The notes under the pieces are model-generated. The model saw only the letters and a program-made list of their open reading frames with translations. It searched no databases and was not told the origin of the DNA. A stretch of 64,000 bases of DNA from Palaemon carinicauda (taxonomy: Eukaryota; Arthropoda; Malacostraca; Decapoda; Palaemonidae), in NCBI RefSeq assembly GCF_036898095.1, contig NC_090763.1:61225241-61289240 (forward strand), written 5' to 3'. Within the stretch, counting starts at the first letter, position 1. Every line of letters starts with the position of its first letter. Positions 11,322 to 22,689 of the stretch are shown piece by piece. Position numbers and translations under genes: made by a program.

Positions 11322-11513
11322 ATTTGGGATACAGCTGGACAAGAAAGATTTAAAAGTCTTAGAACACCATTTTATCGGGGTTCTGACATGTGTATTTTAA
11401 CTTTTTCTGTTGATGACCCGCCAAGCTTTAAAAATTTGGATACATGGCGGAAGGAGTTTGTGTACTATGCAGATGTCAAAGCAGATTTTCCATTTTTAGT
11501 AGTTGGAAATAAG
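11322..11513 (+). CDS. Rab9: Rab9-like GTPase, exon with switch II to NK of the G4 box
   Basis: Encodes 64 residues beginning IWDTAGQERFKSLRTPFYRG (G3 box and switch II) and ending FPFLVVGNK, so the intron splits the NKxD guanine-specificity motif after K. Acceptor TTTATCCTCAG at 11311-11321; donor GTACAG at 11514. Phase 0 at both ends, matching exons at 826-975 and 19566-19724. The run SVDDPPSFKNLDTWRKEF with YYADV is characteristic of Rab9. DIRS-B begins only 48 bp after the donor, in the same orientation as the gene. Confidence 0.95.
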
Positions 11514-11572
11514 GTACAGTAATTTCAATATTGTATTTTTATCAAAATATTAATAACAAATTTTCAATATTA

Positions 11573-11735
11573 AACTTACCCGATAATCATGTAGCCGTCA
11601 ACTCCGTTGCCCGACAGAATTCTACGGAAGGGATACGCCAGCGATCGCTATACAAGAGGGGGGTGTACTCACAAGCGCCACCTGTGGCCAGGTACTGCAG
11701 TACTTCTTGTTGACACCACTTCAATTTTTCCTCTG
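11573..11735 (+). repeat. DIRS-B left inverted terminal repeat
   Basis: Inverted copy of about 18140-18300, including CGTCAACTCCGTTGCCCGAC and CCAGCGATCGCTATACAAG. Confidence 0.9.
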
Positions 11736-11926
11736 TCGTGCTTCCGGCAAGACGTTCATGGATACGCTTATAATTTTGGAGTCTTGTTCACGGTTTTTGG
11801 TGAAGTATTGCTCTAAGATTTCAGCTTTCGCTATTCAGGAAGTTTTATTATTAGCTTAGCTAACTTTTGGAATTAATTTGATTAATTATGGTGACGAAGA
11901 GAGTATGAACTCTCTTTCACCTTTAA

Positions 11927-12514
11927 ATGGCCGACCCTTCCCTTAGACGGAAGTGTTGGTGTCTAAGAGAGTATAGACTCTCTTTCTTAATTTTGCTTAA
12001 CAAAAGTTTTAGATTTATTTCATATCTCTCCGCCTTTTATAGGCCTCTTCGATTAACTTCCTTTTATTATAAACTTATTAAAATTAATTTTTATATTTGT
12101 TTATATTCGACCTTTCCTAATAGTAGGCGGTCTTTTCTTGGTACCGAAGTTAATTAACATTGAGCCCGTCATTTCGGTTGTTCCTGTTAACATATTATGC
12201 TATTTTAATGTTTTTGAAAGAATTTCTTTGATAGTCTCGTACTGTTTTCAAAGTTGAACTAACGTTTTGTTTTGTCTCTGCAGTTGTTGACGTTCAGAAC
12301 GTTCAACTTGCGCTCTATCGTTACGATAGAGAGAGAATTTTCACGGTGTCACGTTGCAGTAAGAGTAACCGTGTCTAGCGTTTTGTTCATTCTTTCTTAA
12401 CTTAATGGTTTTAATTCTAATAAAGGAACTTTTCATTTTGGGAAATATTTTCCTTTAACAATAATATGTTTTAACGATATATATGATTGGGCTCTTCTCT
12501 CAGGTTCTAAGTCA

Positions 12515-12545
<31 letters not shown>

Positions 12546-12895
12546 CGGAGGGAGAAAGAGGAAGATAAACATTTCGTTCAAGCGAGTAACGTTGTTATCG
12601 TTTTTGCTCTTCTCCCTAGTCTCTTTAGGGGAAGAAGGTAAACGTTTCTAGAGTTTTTTCTTGTTCTCAAGCTTTATGCGGTGAGAGATTTTAAACGTAG
12701 TTTATTTGATCTAGTGTTTAGTCTCTTTCCAGCCACTGAATTATTTATCTTTCATTAGATTTTTCTGTTACTTTGTAATTCTGTTTTCGCAATTACTAAC
12801 TTTTGAGAAAGGATAGAATTGCGTGTTTCAGGTACAAACCACTTAAAGTTTCGAGTTCAGTGAAATAAGTGCAAACAGAAAATCAAAAGTGATAA
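11927..12895 (+). other. DIRS-B 5' segment replacing the Gag zinc cluster
   Basis: A start corresponding to the gag ATG is present (MADPSLRRKC), but the frame leaves homology with DIRS-A at once. About 930 bp of AT-rich and GA-rich sequence follows before gag homology resumes near 12903. The same segment is present in DIRS-C (about 58840-59760, inverted), including ACGTTCAGAACGTTCAAC and a GA-rich run. It is therefore a shared feature of a subfamily. Its function is unknown; candidates are a long leader, an intron or a non-coding replacement. Confidence 0.6.
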
Positions 12896-13697
12896 GTGAT
12901 TAGCGCAAAGTGTGTCAGTGTTGTGCGTGAGGGTACTTCTGTGCGTGCCAGTCGTCCTCCCAGTCCGGGACCTCTTGCAAGCTCCCAAGCCCAGGGGAGA
13001 AGCAATGTCGAAGGGCAAAAGGGTTCGGCAGGCCTTGATCGGCGCACAGAAGTATCCTCGGTGGTTGCGGGCGTGTCTTTCAGAGACGTCACTCCCACCC
13101 GCAGACGATTGAGCCCTTATTTTGCTCGTCTGCAGAAGAAATTTCGGGGAGAAAACGCTGGTCTCAGGTCTCAAGACCTCTTAAACGTAAAGTCCAGACC
13201 TATGCCAGACGTACGAAGTTAGAGTTCAACAACCCGGATGCAGTCATTGGGTTAGCTCTGACTCTCCTCAGTCATCAGGTGACTGCACACCTCCTAAGAG
13301 AGGTAAGGCGATGCCTCAACAGACCTCATCTTCTATTAAGGCTTTGCCTCAACAGACCTTATCGTCTGTTGATCCCAAGACGACTTTGCTGCAGTCCATG
13401 CAGTCGCAGCTTGCGGTCTTAATGCGTGAGTTTCAGGCTGAGAAGGTTACACCTCCTCCTGCGAACGCTCCGCCTCTCCGCAGTCCAGTCTGCCAGGCGT
13501 ACGAAGTTGAGGTTCCTCAGGCTACCTTACCGTGTTCTGAGTTGCCAGTTACCAGCGGTGTGCAGCAACCTCCGCCTCCTCCTGCGAGAGCTCCGCCTCA
13601 CCGCAGTCCAGTCTGCCAGGCGTACGAAGTTGAGGTTCCTCAGGCTACCTTACCGCGTTCTGAGTTGCCAGTTACCAGCGTTGTGCAGCAACCTTAA
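12896..13697 (+). pseudogene. DIRS-B Gag remnant with repeat expansion
   Basis: Gag homology resumes with REGTSVRASRPPSPGPLASS and continues through SSVDPKTTLLQSMQSQL. A Pro-rich segment then contains a 123-bp (41-codon) in-frame duplication at 13452-13697 carrying VCQAYEVEVPQATLP twice. Frameshifts separate the parts, and the frame ends at 13697 before a Q/P-rich decayed tail to about 14100. Confidence 0.7.
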
Positions 13698-14129
13698 CCT
13701 TCCTTAAGGCAACCTCAGCAATGGGAGCAGGAGTCTTATGCCTTACTTCCTCCGCTTCCGCTTGCGGTTCCACCAGCGAGGCAACAATCTCTTGAGGTAC
13801 GACAACCTCTTCCATCAATGAGGCATCCACCTCAGCACTCGCTGCAGCGACCTAAACCCTCCTCAAGGCAAGAGTCTCAACTCCTTAGGCTAGCACCTCA
13901 GGAACCTCTACTCGCGAGACAAGAACTGCGTTCTGCGCAGCCGCTACCTCAACTCTCGCAGCTCACACCTCAGGAACCTTAACTCGTTCCTCAGGAACCT
14001 GCTACTGCGCATCCGCAACCCTTACAGCAAGCGCAACTCTTGAGGCAGCAACCTCATGCTATGAGTCAGCCACCTCAACGCATGCATCTGCCATTTTTTC
14101 CTCAACTTGAGCTTCTTCCCATTCAACTT

Positions 14130-14710
14130 GGGAATAACAAATGACAATAATAACACCTCATTACTTTCATAACTTGCATTTGTAATCATATACATGTATG
14201 CCTACACAAACATTATGATAATGGAGGTTATTTGTATTACTTATATAAAAATATATATGTATTCCTTGCAATATATTTTTAACAAATCGCAAAATATGGC
14301 AAAAATATCTTCTAAACAAATGAATCACGAGTTATGAATGTAAGGTAATATTATGTTGATATTAAACCCCATGCAAGCATGCATGAAGTAATGCAGTGTT
14401 GCCAACAGGGCGAGTTTCCCTTTCCTGAGGTGAAGTAGATTATAGTACATTTAGTGTAGCTTAATTCTACGATTATCATGCCGGCTATCAAATTCATCAA
14501 CAAAACAGTTTAAATCAATTCCCTCGGCACGTGCACTTTCAATGGACGGTAATGCGATATTACTCACTCTAGCACTGGTCATGGAATTTCTGAGAAATGT
14601 TACACGCCATGCAACACGCTCTGCTTACCTTACAGCATGCTCTACATACAGCATGCTCTGCATACAGCATGCTCTGCATACATGATGCTCTGCATACCTT
14701 ACCGCATGCT
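14130..14710. other. AT-rich stretch and short tandem repeat within DIRS-B
   Basis: 14130-14590 is AT-rich and unlike the other DIRS copies, so it may be a separate insertion or decayed filler. 14597-14710 holds several copies of a 19- to 20-bp unit with CATACAGCATGCTCTG. From 14710 homology with DIRS-C resumes. Confidence 0.5.
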
Positions 14711-15299
14711 TCTCAGTCACACATCTTTGGTTGTTGCCAACTCACTAGACTGTCAAGCAATTTCATAACGTTGCCTTCTAGTCTGCTGCTTTTGCACCAG
14801 TGAAACCCTCACTGAGAGAACTTAGCTTTTCTCGGATATGGTCCCTGTAGATGAGAAAGTGCTTTTCTCCCTCCTTCTGATATTCCCTTGAGGACTCTGT
14901 CATTTGGAGAGGAGCCTTTAGCTGCGTAGCCTCCTATGGACTTTTATTTAAGCATAACATGCTCCCAGGGAAGGTAATGGTTCCACTTCAGTCGCTAACC
15001 CCGTCTGTTACCACACCTGCTCCCATAGACCTTGAGCTGTGTTGCAAGACATGCAGTCCAAGCTTAGTCCTTGTTAGAGGATTTTTTTGTTTACGGAGTC
15101 AGTGTGTCACTGGGAAGACGTTCAACAACCAGCAGAAGTGACTTGTTGTGACGCAGTGCGGCAACCTCAGCAACCCGATAAGGAGTTGTCTGTACGACCC
15201 AGACAGTCTAGACAGCTTCGGGTTGTCACTGTACTTCCTCGCTTCCCCATGGTTGACAGTTCACAGACTGTGCAGCAGTACCATGATCTTGTGTCCGGC

Positions 15300-16450
15300 T
15301 CCGTCAGACGACTGGCTTTTAAGAGCTCCCACAAGTCGTCGCTGTCTGGAGATTCTCAGATGGACTATGGATCTGACCAAGGAACTGGGCCTCCTGGTCA
15401 ATTTTGAGGAGTCTCAGCTCGTCCCATCCCAGACCATTGTCTCCCTGGGTATGGATCTTCAGAGTCGAGCTTTTCGGGCTTTTCCGTCGGCCCCAAGGAT
15501 CTTCCAAGCCCTAGAATGCATCCAGAGCATGCTGAGAAGGAACCGATGCTCAGTCAGGTAGTGGATGAGTCTAACAGGGACACTTTCATCGCTGGCCCTG
15601 TTCATCGTGTTAGGGAGACTCCACCTCCCCCCCTTCAGTATCATCTAGCTGCTCACTGGATAAAGGACATGACGCTAGAGACGGTCTCAGTTCCTGTTTC
15701 CGAAGAGAGGAGGTCTTCTCTCGCGTGGTGTAAGAACAGCTTTCTTCTCAAGGAAGTCTATCTTTGGCTGTTCAGAAACCCGACCGCCTTCTCCTCTCGG
15801 ACGCATCAGACACGGGCTGGGGTGCGACTTTGGACGGACAGGAATGCTCGGGAACATGGAATCAGGAACAAAGGACACTTCACATCAATTGCAAGGAGTT
15901 GTTGGCGGTTCTTCTGGCCTTGATTAACTTCAAGTCCCTCCAGCTTAACAAAGTGGTGGAGGTGGACTCTGACAACACCACAGCCCTGGCTTACATCTTC
16001 AAGCAGGGAGGGACTCTTTCGTGAAGTTGTTCTAGATCGCAAGGGACCTCCTCATCTGGTCTAAAGATCGAAAGCTCACGCTGGTAACGAGGTTCATTCA
16101 GGGCGGTATGAATGTCATGGCAGATCACCTCAGCCGGAAGGGTCAGGTCATCCCCACAGAGTGGACCCTTCACAAGAATGTTTGCAGCAGACTTTGGGCC
16201 CTGTGGGGTCAGCCAACCATAGATCTGTTCTCTACCTCGATAACCTAGAGACTCCTGTTGTATTGTTCTCCGATTCCAGACCCAGCAGCAGTTCACGTGG
16301 ATGCTTTTCTGCTGGATTGGTTCCATCTCGACCTGTATGCATTCCCGCCGTTCAAGATTGTCAACAGGGTACTTCAGAAGTTCTCCTCTCGCAAAGGGAC
16401 ACGGCTGACGTTGGTTGGCTCCGCTCTGGCCCGCGAGAGAATGGTTCTTA
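15300..16450 (+). pseudogene. DIRS-B Pol remnant: RT end, RNase H, methyltransferase-like
   Basis: Starts at the DDWLL block just after the catalytic YxDD position, then TKELGLLVNFEESQLVPSQT, with the RNase H blocks LSDASDTGWGATLDGQE, NCKELLAV and SDNTTALAY, and the methyltransferase-like VDAFLLDW and YAFPPFKIV. Several frameshifts occur (near 15560, 15760 and 16020). Everything from the RT fingers to the catalytic aspartates is absent. Confidence 0.85.
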
Positions 16451-17629
16451 GAGGTACTGCAATGGCTGGTCGACATTCCCAGGACTCTTCCTCTAGGAGT
16501 GAACCTTCTACGTCTACCTCACGTAAAGAAGGTACACCCAAACCTCCACGCTCTTCGTTTGACTGCCTTCAGACTTTCGAAAGACTCTCAAGAGCTAGGG
16601 GCTTTTCGAAGGAGGCAGCCAGAGCGATTGCCAAAGCAAGGAGAACATCCACTCTCAGAATCTATCAGTCTCAAGGGGAAGTCTTCCGTAGCTGGTACAA
16701 GACCAATGCAGTTTCCTCAACCAGTACCACTGTAACCCAGATTGCTGACTTCCTGTTATATCTAAGGAAAGTAAGATCCCTTTCAGCTCCTACGATCAAG
16801 GGTTACAGAAGTATGTTGGCAGCGGTTTTCCGCCACAGAGGCTTGGATCTTTCCACCAACAAAGATCTACAGGACCTCCCTAGGTCTTTTGAGACCTCAA
16901 AGGAACGTCGGTTGTCCACTCCAGGCTGGAATCTAGACGTGGTCCTAAGGTTCCTTATGTCATCAAGATTTGAACCTCTCCAATCAGCCTCTTTTTAGGA
17001 CCTCACATTAAAAACTCTTTTCCTCGTGTGCTTGACAACAGCTAAAAGAGTAAGTGAGATCCACACCTTCAGCAGGATCATTGTTTTCACATCTGAAACG
17101 GCTACATGTTCCTTGCAGCTCGGTTTTTGCTAAACGAGCTTCCTTCACGTCCTTGGCCTAAGTCGTTCGAGATCCCAAGCCTGTCCAACTTGGTGGGGAA
17201 TGAACTGGAGAGAGTACTTTGCCCAGTTAGAGCTCTTAGGTACTATCTAAAAAGGTCTTAACCTTTACGAGGACAATCAGAAGCCTTATGGTGTGCTATC
17301 AAGAAACCTTCTTTTCCAAGTTCTAAGAACTCAGTTTCTTACTATTCAGGCTTCTGATTAGAGAAGCACATTCTCATCTGAAGGAAGAAGACCTTGCTTT
17401 GCTGAAGGTAAGGACACATGAAGTGAGAGCTGTGGCTACTTCAGTGGCCTTCAAACAGAGCCATTCTCTGCAGAGTGTTATGGATGCAACCTATTGGAGA
17501 AGCAAGTCAGTGTTCGCATCATTCTATCTCAAAGATGTCCAGTCTCTTTACGAGTACTGCTACACCCTGGGACCATTCGTAGCAACGAATGCAGTAGTAG
17601 GCGAGGGCTCAGCCACTACATTCCCATAA
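16441..17629 (+). pseudogene. DIRS-B tyrosine recombinase remnant
   Basis: Homologous to the DIRS-A recombinase from MVLRGTAMAGRHSQ at 16441. The N-terminal domain is intact to SRFEPLQSASF, where a TAG at about 16996 stops it. Later blocks (TAKRVSEIH, VGNELERVLCPVRAL, RTHEVRAVATSVAFKQ, ASFYLKDVQSLYEYC) are present across further frameshifts. The catalytic H-x-x-R and Tyr survive in the last piece, which ends at 17629. Confidence 0.88.
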
Positions 17630-17997
17630 TCCCATAACCTTTTAACCTTTCTCTTGAATACTTTTTATGGGTTGTACGGTCGGCTAAGAAGCCTTCCACA
17701 TCCTTGTTGATTTGGCGGGTGGTCAATTCTTTCTTGAGAAGCGCCGAGGTTAAAGGTTGTGATGAGGTCCTTTAGTATGGGTTGCAGCCCTTGATACTTC
17801 AGCACCTTAGAGTTGTTCAGCCTCCTAAGAGGAACGCTGCGCTCAGTAAGGAAGACGAACTTATTTAAGGCAGAGTAATGGCTCAAGTCGACTTCCTTAC
17901 CAGGTACTTGTAATTTCATTGTTATTTTGAATAACTGATAATATGAAATACGGGATACTTAGCTTCTTGATATACATGTACACTGGTTTTCACCCAC

Positions 17998-18105
17998 CTC
18001 CCTGGGTGTGAATCAGCTACATGATTATCGGGTAAGTTTAATATTGAAAAATGTTATTTTCATTAGTAAAATAAATTTTTGAATATACTTACCCGATAAT
18101 CATGA
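17998..18105 (+). repeat. DIRS-B internal complementary region
   Basis: Complement of the left outer end (ATTATCGGGTAAGTTTAATA) joined to the complement of the right outer end (TTTTTGAATATACTTACC), with ACATTTTT-type sequence at the seam. Confidence 0.9.
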
Positions 18106-18139
18106 TTTAATTGACCCACCCTTCCTCCCCATAGAACCA

Positions 18140-18310
18140 GTGGACCGAGGAAAAATTGAAGTGGTGTCAACAAGAAGTACTGCAGTACCTGGCCACAGGT
18201 GGCGCTTGTGAGTACACCCCCCTCTTGTATAGCGATCGCTGGCGTATCCCTTCCGTAGAATTCTGTCGGGCAACGGAGTTGACAGCTACATGATTATCGG
18301 GTAAGTATAT
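18140..18310 (-). repeat. DIRS-B right inverted terminal repeat
   Basis: Inverted copy of 11573-11735. It ends with TTATCGGGTAAGTATATTC, again a splice-donor-like sequence in the sense direction of Rab9. Confidence 0.9.
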
Positions 18311-18345
18311 TCAAAAATTTATTTTACTAATGAAAATAACATTTT

Positions 18346-19565
18346 AAAAACTGTTTTAAAATGCTGGTGCAATGGAAGATAAACTATTCAAAATAGTATT
18401 GTAGTTGCCATATGGCTTTTGACATGAATATAAATACTGTACATACAGGTGAGTGAACTACTCTGCTAAGGTTTGTTTTTATACAAACTTGCAACAAGTT
18501 GTTTTTATTTCAGTACCATTTATGTTCCATTGGCAAACAAAAAGCAAGTTCCCATAGAATAGGAGAGTTCTGTCAAAACCTGAAGAGAGAGATATTTTTC
18601 ATGTTCAAGATGTTTCGTAAAAGTGTTTGAAATTTGAGACTTAGAAATAGTATAATTTCAGTCTATTCACTATTAAAGTTTTATAGCATACAGTAGGCTA
18701 TAGATGAAAGGTTTATTTTTAAATCCTACTGACTTATATTAGAGGCATATTCATCTCATTAAGTACTTCTAGGGACTGTCCTCTTAGGTTAATAATCTGT
18801 GAGGCTATCTGTTCACCATTGTGTCATGTGAGGATTATACTTGGTTCAACTATTTTACTTGTTCATATAAATTATAAGCAATAGCTTTAGTTTAAGTGGT
18901 TTTCCCCTAGGTAAATAAACAGCATAGTAACGTACTACTACCAACCAAAAGGTGAGACTTCCCTTGGTAGGGGGAGCTCTATGTCACACCTGCCAAACTT
19001 TTTTTCTCTTCATTCTGACACAAGGTAAATAATAATGAATTCATATATTGTCGTGGCAATTTCTAGTGATCAAACCTTCAAACTGCTAAAAGAGGATACT
19101 TAAATTGTATGAGTAGAAAATATGAGCTGCACACCATGTTTACAGCATTTATAAAGAAGATAAATATGTCTGATTTGAGCCTTTGGGTATATATCCTGCT
19201 TATTTCAATGAAGCTTAGCTTCCTCTGCAAAGCTTACAATGTCTATTATAAAGAAATTAAAGTTCCCATTCTTGCTCACTCCTATTGCTTCCCCCCTAGG
19301 ATATTATGGTTGCACACTCATACTGTGGTGTTCTAGGGTTAACTAACTAGGCATGGCTATGCTGCATATTTTGTGCCGATTTATCACTAATTGTACTGCT
19401 TGTGTCATTTACTATTATCGATTGTCAGTTTTGAGTTTTAGTATTTTTTCTTTGTTAGGTAGTTAAAATTTATGATGATATGTCTTCTACTTGTTTTAAA
19501 ATTTGTTTGTGTGCTAAATGTTCAGAAATTTTAATAATTCTATTTTTCCACATTTTTTACTACAG
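18346..19565 (+). other. Rest of Rab9 intron 2
   Basis: AT-rich intronic sequence with no ORF or repeat I recognise. It ends in a pyrimidine run and TACTACAG at 19558-19565, the acceptor of the next exon. Confidence 0.6.
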
Positions 19566-19724
19566 ATTGATCTTGAAAGAAAGGTGACTGTCGAAGAGGC
19601 AGAAGCTTGGTGTAAAGAAAATGGAGATTTACCGTATGTAGAAACTTCAGCCAAAGATGCAACAAATGTTGATACTTCTTTTATGATGTGCCTGAGACGA
19701 TGGGCTAACATTGAAGGACGACAG
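19566..19724 (+). CDS. Rab9: Rab9-like GTPase, exon with G5 box
   Basis: Encodes 53 residues from IDLERKVTVEEAEAWCKENG to RRWANIEGRQ. It supplies the D of the NKxD motif and the G5 box ETSAKDATNV, a strong Rab9 signature. Acceptor ...TACAG at 19561-19565, donor GTACAG at 19725, phase 0 at both ends. Helix alpha5 is shorter and less basic than usual. Confidence 0.94.
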
Positions 19725-21545
19725 GTACAGTGCTTTTATTTCAAGATACACAATCATATGCATTTTGAGCAGCTGCTAAATTGTATTTAATTATGAATCT
19801 TATATATCAACATCTTGAAAATCAAATTTAGCATACAATGTGCCTCACACAGCAGCAGCATATATTACGATGGGGCTTTTGTATCGTCTTTTAAAACCAC
19901 CTGCTCAAATAGGACTTGCCTGTTGTACTGGTGGAAGGCTCTACTTTGATATGTATATTTTTCATTACTGCACTGTATGATAAAATCAATCTGTGATAGC
20001 CTTTTCACGAAATATCTTTATTAAAGGGTTTTAACGATGAGTTTTTCCTAAAAGAATAAAACCTGCCATTTCATTAAGAGTATCTTAATCACAAGCCAAT
20101 TCAATCATTGAATCTTGTTAAAAAAGTACATATAGTAAATTGAGGTAGGTATATATAGGGGGTTACCTACACACTAACCTATCTGCATGCCTTCACTTTT
20201 GTTTGTACAGTTTGTGTCAGCTGATACGAGTTGTTTTAAGGATCTTCCTCGTCAGGAATGTGTGGATTTATTTCCCTCAAAAGGGGAAAAGTATGACTCT
20301 AACTAGAATAATTACACACTTTAAAGCCAATACCTCTTGATGCCATTTCTTATGTGACACTTTTTTTATTCTGTTGGGACCACTTGCCATTTTTCTACAA
20401 TTTCTGTCTGGTACAGGGGTTGTTTGTGGAGGAGTTTGGATGACCAATTCCTTCTCTATTCTTGGATAAACAATTCATTCTCTATTCTTTCTTGCTAACT
20501 GTAAACATTCCCCATATGCTCATCGACACACCCCTGGAATCTGTTGCTTTTGCTCCTGAAACACCGGACCAGATTCGCAATTTCCCATTGGAGTCTCAGG
20601 AGTTGCTGCAGCCTCTCTGGCCAACTCTGGGCCTCTCAAGAAGTACTGCATTGGTTACCTTTTTGGTGTGCAGTAATTAGCGACAACCAAATTCTTCTCC
20701 TAGTGTTCTATCTGCTACTGTGGTCCCTTTTATTGACATGCACCTTCCACTGCTGCCAATTGTTCAGCTGCTTTTACTTCCCGACATTTGACAGAATTCT
20801 GCCTTGATTTTTAGGTTCTCTGTCATGCTGGTAGAGATGTAGCAGGTGTAAGACACTTTTTTTTTATCCTTGGATTCTACCACCCTCCTTTGCTCATCTT
20901 CTGTCTTCAAACCATAAGATAGGGAGATAGCTTGGACTTCATATACTCTCCCATAAGAAGACTAAATGAACTGTGCCCAGTTGCACCATGAAGTTAAAAG
21001 TGATTGAATAGCAAGATGGAAGAAAGAAGGGACCACAGTAATGGAGGGAGGATAAAAAGTGGATGTGGCTTGGAGCCTTAGGGATGCTTCAAATACCCTT
21101 TATTGATTCCTACACTGTACTATACGAGATGCACTGATAGGACTAACCCCCCCCCCTATGAGTTATCTTTCCTTTTATCGCTGTAATCCTCAAGGACTGC
21201 AGAATAATCTTTTGAAGGTTAATAATGATGTAAATGATATTAAATAGTTATATAAAAACAACAAACAAGAAAAATAAAGAGCACAGCAGTTTTATGGTAA
21301 CCAACCAAGCAGGATTTATGGTTTAAAGGTTACCATGAGGGTGATGGGACGATGACATAAGAGTAGACCGACCATATGTACAGATAACTTGCCCCCCCCC
21401 CCCCCCCCCAATACTAGAACCAAGGATAGCCAAATAATGACTGCTGACAACTCACTTAACAGGTAGACCTTTTGACTTCCCAACCCCCTCCCTAACTTGC
21501 AAAAATTGTGAGGATCCAGATACTAAAAGAAACTATTGAGATTAA
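19725..21545 (+). other. Rab9 intron 3, first part
   Basis: AT-rich with no exon or repeat family I can name. A C run lies at about 21391-21408. The TTAA at 21542-21545 marks the insertion site of a MITE. Confidence 0.5.
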
Positions 21546-21845
21546 CTCTTTTACCCCCGGGGTATTTGGAAATTTCCAACCCTTAACCCCCAGGGGGTTA
21601 TTTTTTTCCAAGCACATTTTGCAGTATATTTTCTTCAAATTGCTCTAACAGCCTTAATTTTTGTCATAGAGAGGTCAGGTTGGTCTCATTCTCTTGGAAA
21701 ATGCCTGAATTTTCTCAAAAAATTATCAAAAAATATGAAAAATAATTTTTATAGCATTTTTTTGCAAGGACGTACCGGTACGTCCATGGGGGTAAAGGGA
21801 TGGCTTTTGTGAAACGTACCAGTACGTCCTTTGGGGGTAAAAGGG
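21546..21845 (-). mobile_element. 300-bp MITE with TTAA flanks, copy 1
   Basis: Bounded by TTAA at 21542-21545 and 21846-21849. Terminal inverted repeats are (C)TCTTTTACCCCC and GGGGGTAAAAGGG. The body contains the palindrome GGACGTACCGGTACGTCC and is the reverse complement of the copies at 22103 and 36532. It has no coding capacity. The flanks fit piggyBac-type transposition. Confidence 0.88.
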
Positions 21846-22102
21846 TTAAACAAGGCTCGAATTCCTGGCCCTGACCCATGGATGTTTTCCAATAGCTTGT
21901 CCAACACATTTTTCCAAAATAAAAGTAAATTGTTAGTGTATCTGAGTATCCCAATGCAAGGGAATCCAAACCAAATATTGAAAATGTCTGTGATATGAAA
22001 CCCATAATGTTTTTATTTTGGATAGCTAATAAGATGTAGTCAGTTACTTATTTGAGACCATGTGTGAAAAAATTCAAAATATTAAGAAAAACTCTACCTT
22101 AA

Positions 22103-22404
22103 CCCTTTTACCCCCCAAAGGACGTATTGGTATGTTTCACAAAAGCCATCCCTTTACCCCCATGGACGTACCGGTATGTCCTTGCAAAAAAATGCTAAAA
22201 AAATTTATTTTTTCATATTTTTGATAATTTTTTGAGAAAATTCAGGCATTTTCCAAGAGAATGAGACCAACCTGACCTCTCTACGACAAAAATTAAGGCT
22301 GTTAGAGCAATTTAAAGAAAATATACTGCAAAATGCGCTGGGGAAAAAATAACCCCCTGGGGGTTAAGGGTTGGAAAATTCCAAATAGCCTGGGGGTAAA
22401 AGGG
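22103..22404 (+). mobile_element. 300-bp MITE with TTAA flanks, copy 2
   Basis: Same family as 21546-21845 but inverted, about 250 bp away, with TTAA at 22099-22102 and 22405-22408. The two copies could pair into a roughly 300-bp hairpin in the Rab9 pre-mRNA. Confidence 0.9.
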
Positions 22405-22600
22405 TTAAAGAAAGGTTTGATATTTCAGTATGATTTGCTAATTTCTTTTAAGCTAAGCAAAATTATTTTAGGAACTTACATGCAGGTAAAAGAAAACAAG
22501 TTACACTAATGATGGCCTGCACAAGTTATGCATAATAGGTGCTTTATTATTGTTTTTAAAAGCTAAATTATTTTTTGCTATTATAATTATTTTCTTCCAG

Positions 22601-22678
22601 GAAAGACTACCTATGCCAGACACTGTACAGTTAGATAGCAGTGGGTCACATCATCATTTTTGTTCTTGTTCCTCATAA
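22601..22678 (+). CDS. Rab9: Rab9-like GTPase, last coding exon (hypervariable C-terminus)
   Basis: Encodes 25 residues, ERLPMPDTVQLDS then GSHHHFCSCSS, and a TAA at 22676-22678. The acceptor TTTTCTTCCAG ends at 22600; phase 0. The DTVQLD segment matches the Rab9 tail position. The end is unusual: Rab9 proteins normally end in a di-cysteine for geranylgeranylation, whereas this reads CSCSS. A strong donor (CGGTAAGTG, near 22688-22696) lies about ten bases past the stop, so the exon probably continues into a spliced 3' UTR. Confidence 0.82.
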   Translation, partial: ERLPMPDTVQLDSSGSHHHFCSCSS

Positions 22679-22689
22679 CCAAATACGGT

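Larger units (their letters stand above)
11561..18345 (+). mobile_element. DIRS-B: internally deleted DIRS element
   Basis: A 6.8-kb element in Rab9 intron 2, sense orientation. Inverted terminal repeats are at about 11573-11735 and 18140-18300, with an internal complementary region at 17998-18105. Left end TTTTCAATATT, right end AACATTTT; the internal region shows ACATTTTTCAAT, so the ends overlap by TTT. Gag is decayed and expanded with tandem repeats. The RT core is missing: gag sequence (ASGSV-like) runs directly into the YxDD-following DDWLL block near 15306. RNase H, methyltransferase-like and recombinase regions remain with frameshifts. It cannot encode a working RT. Confidence 0.93.
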
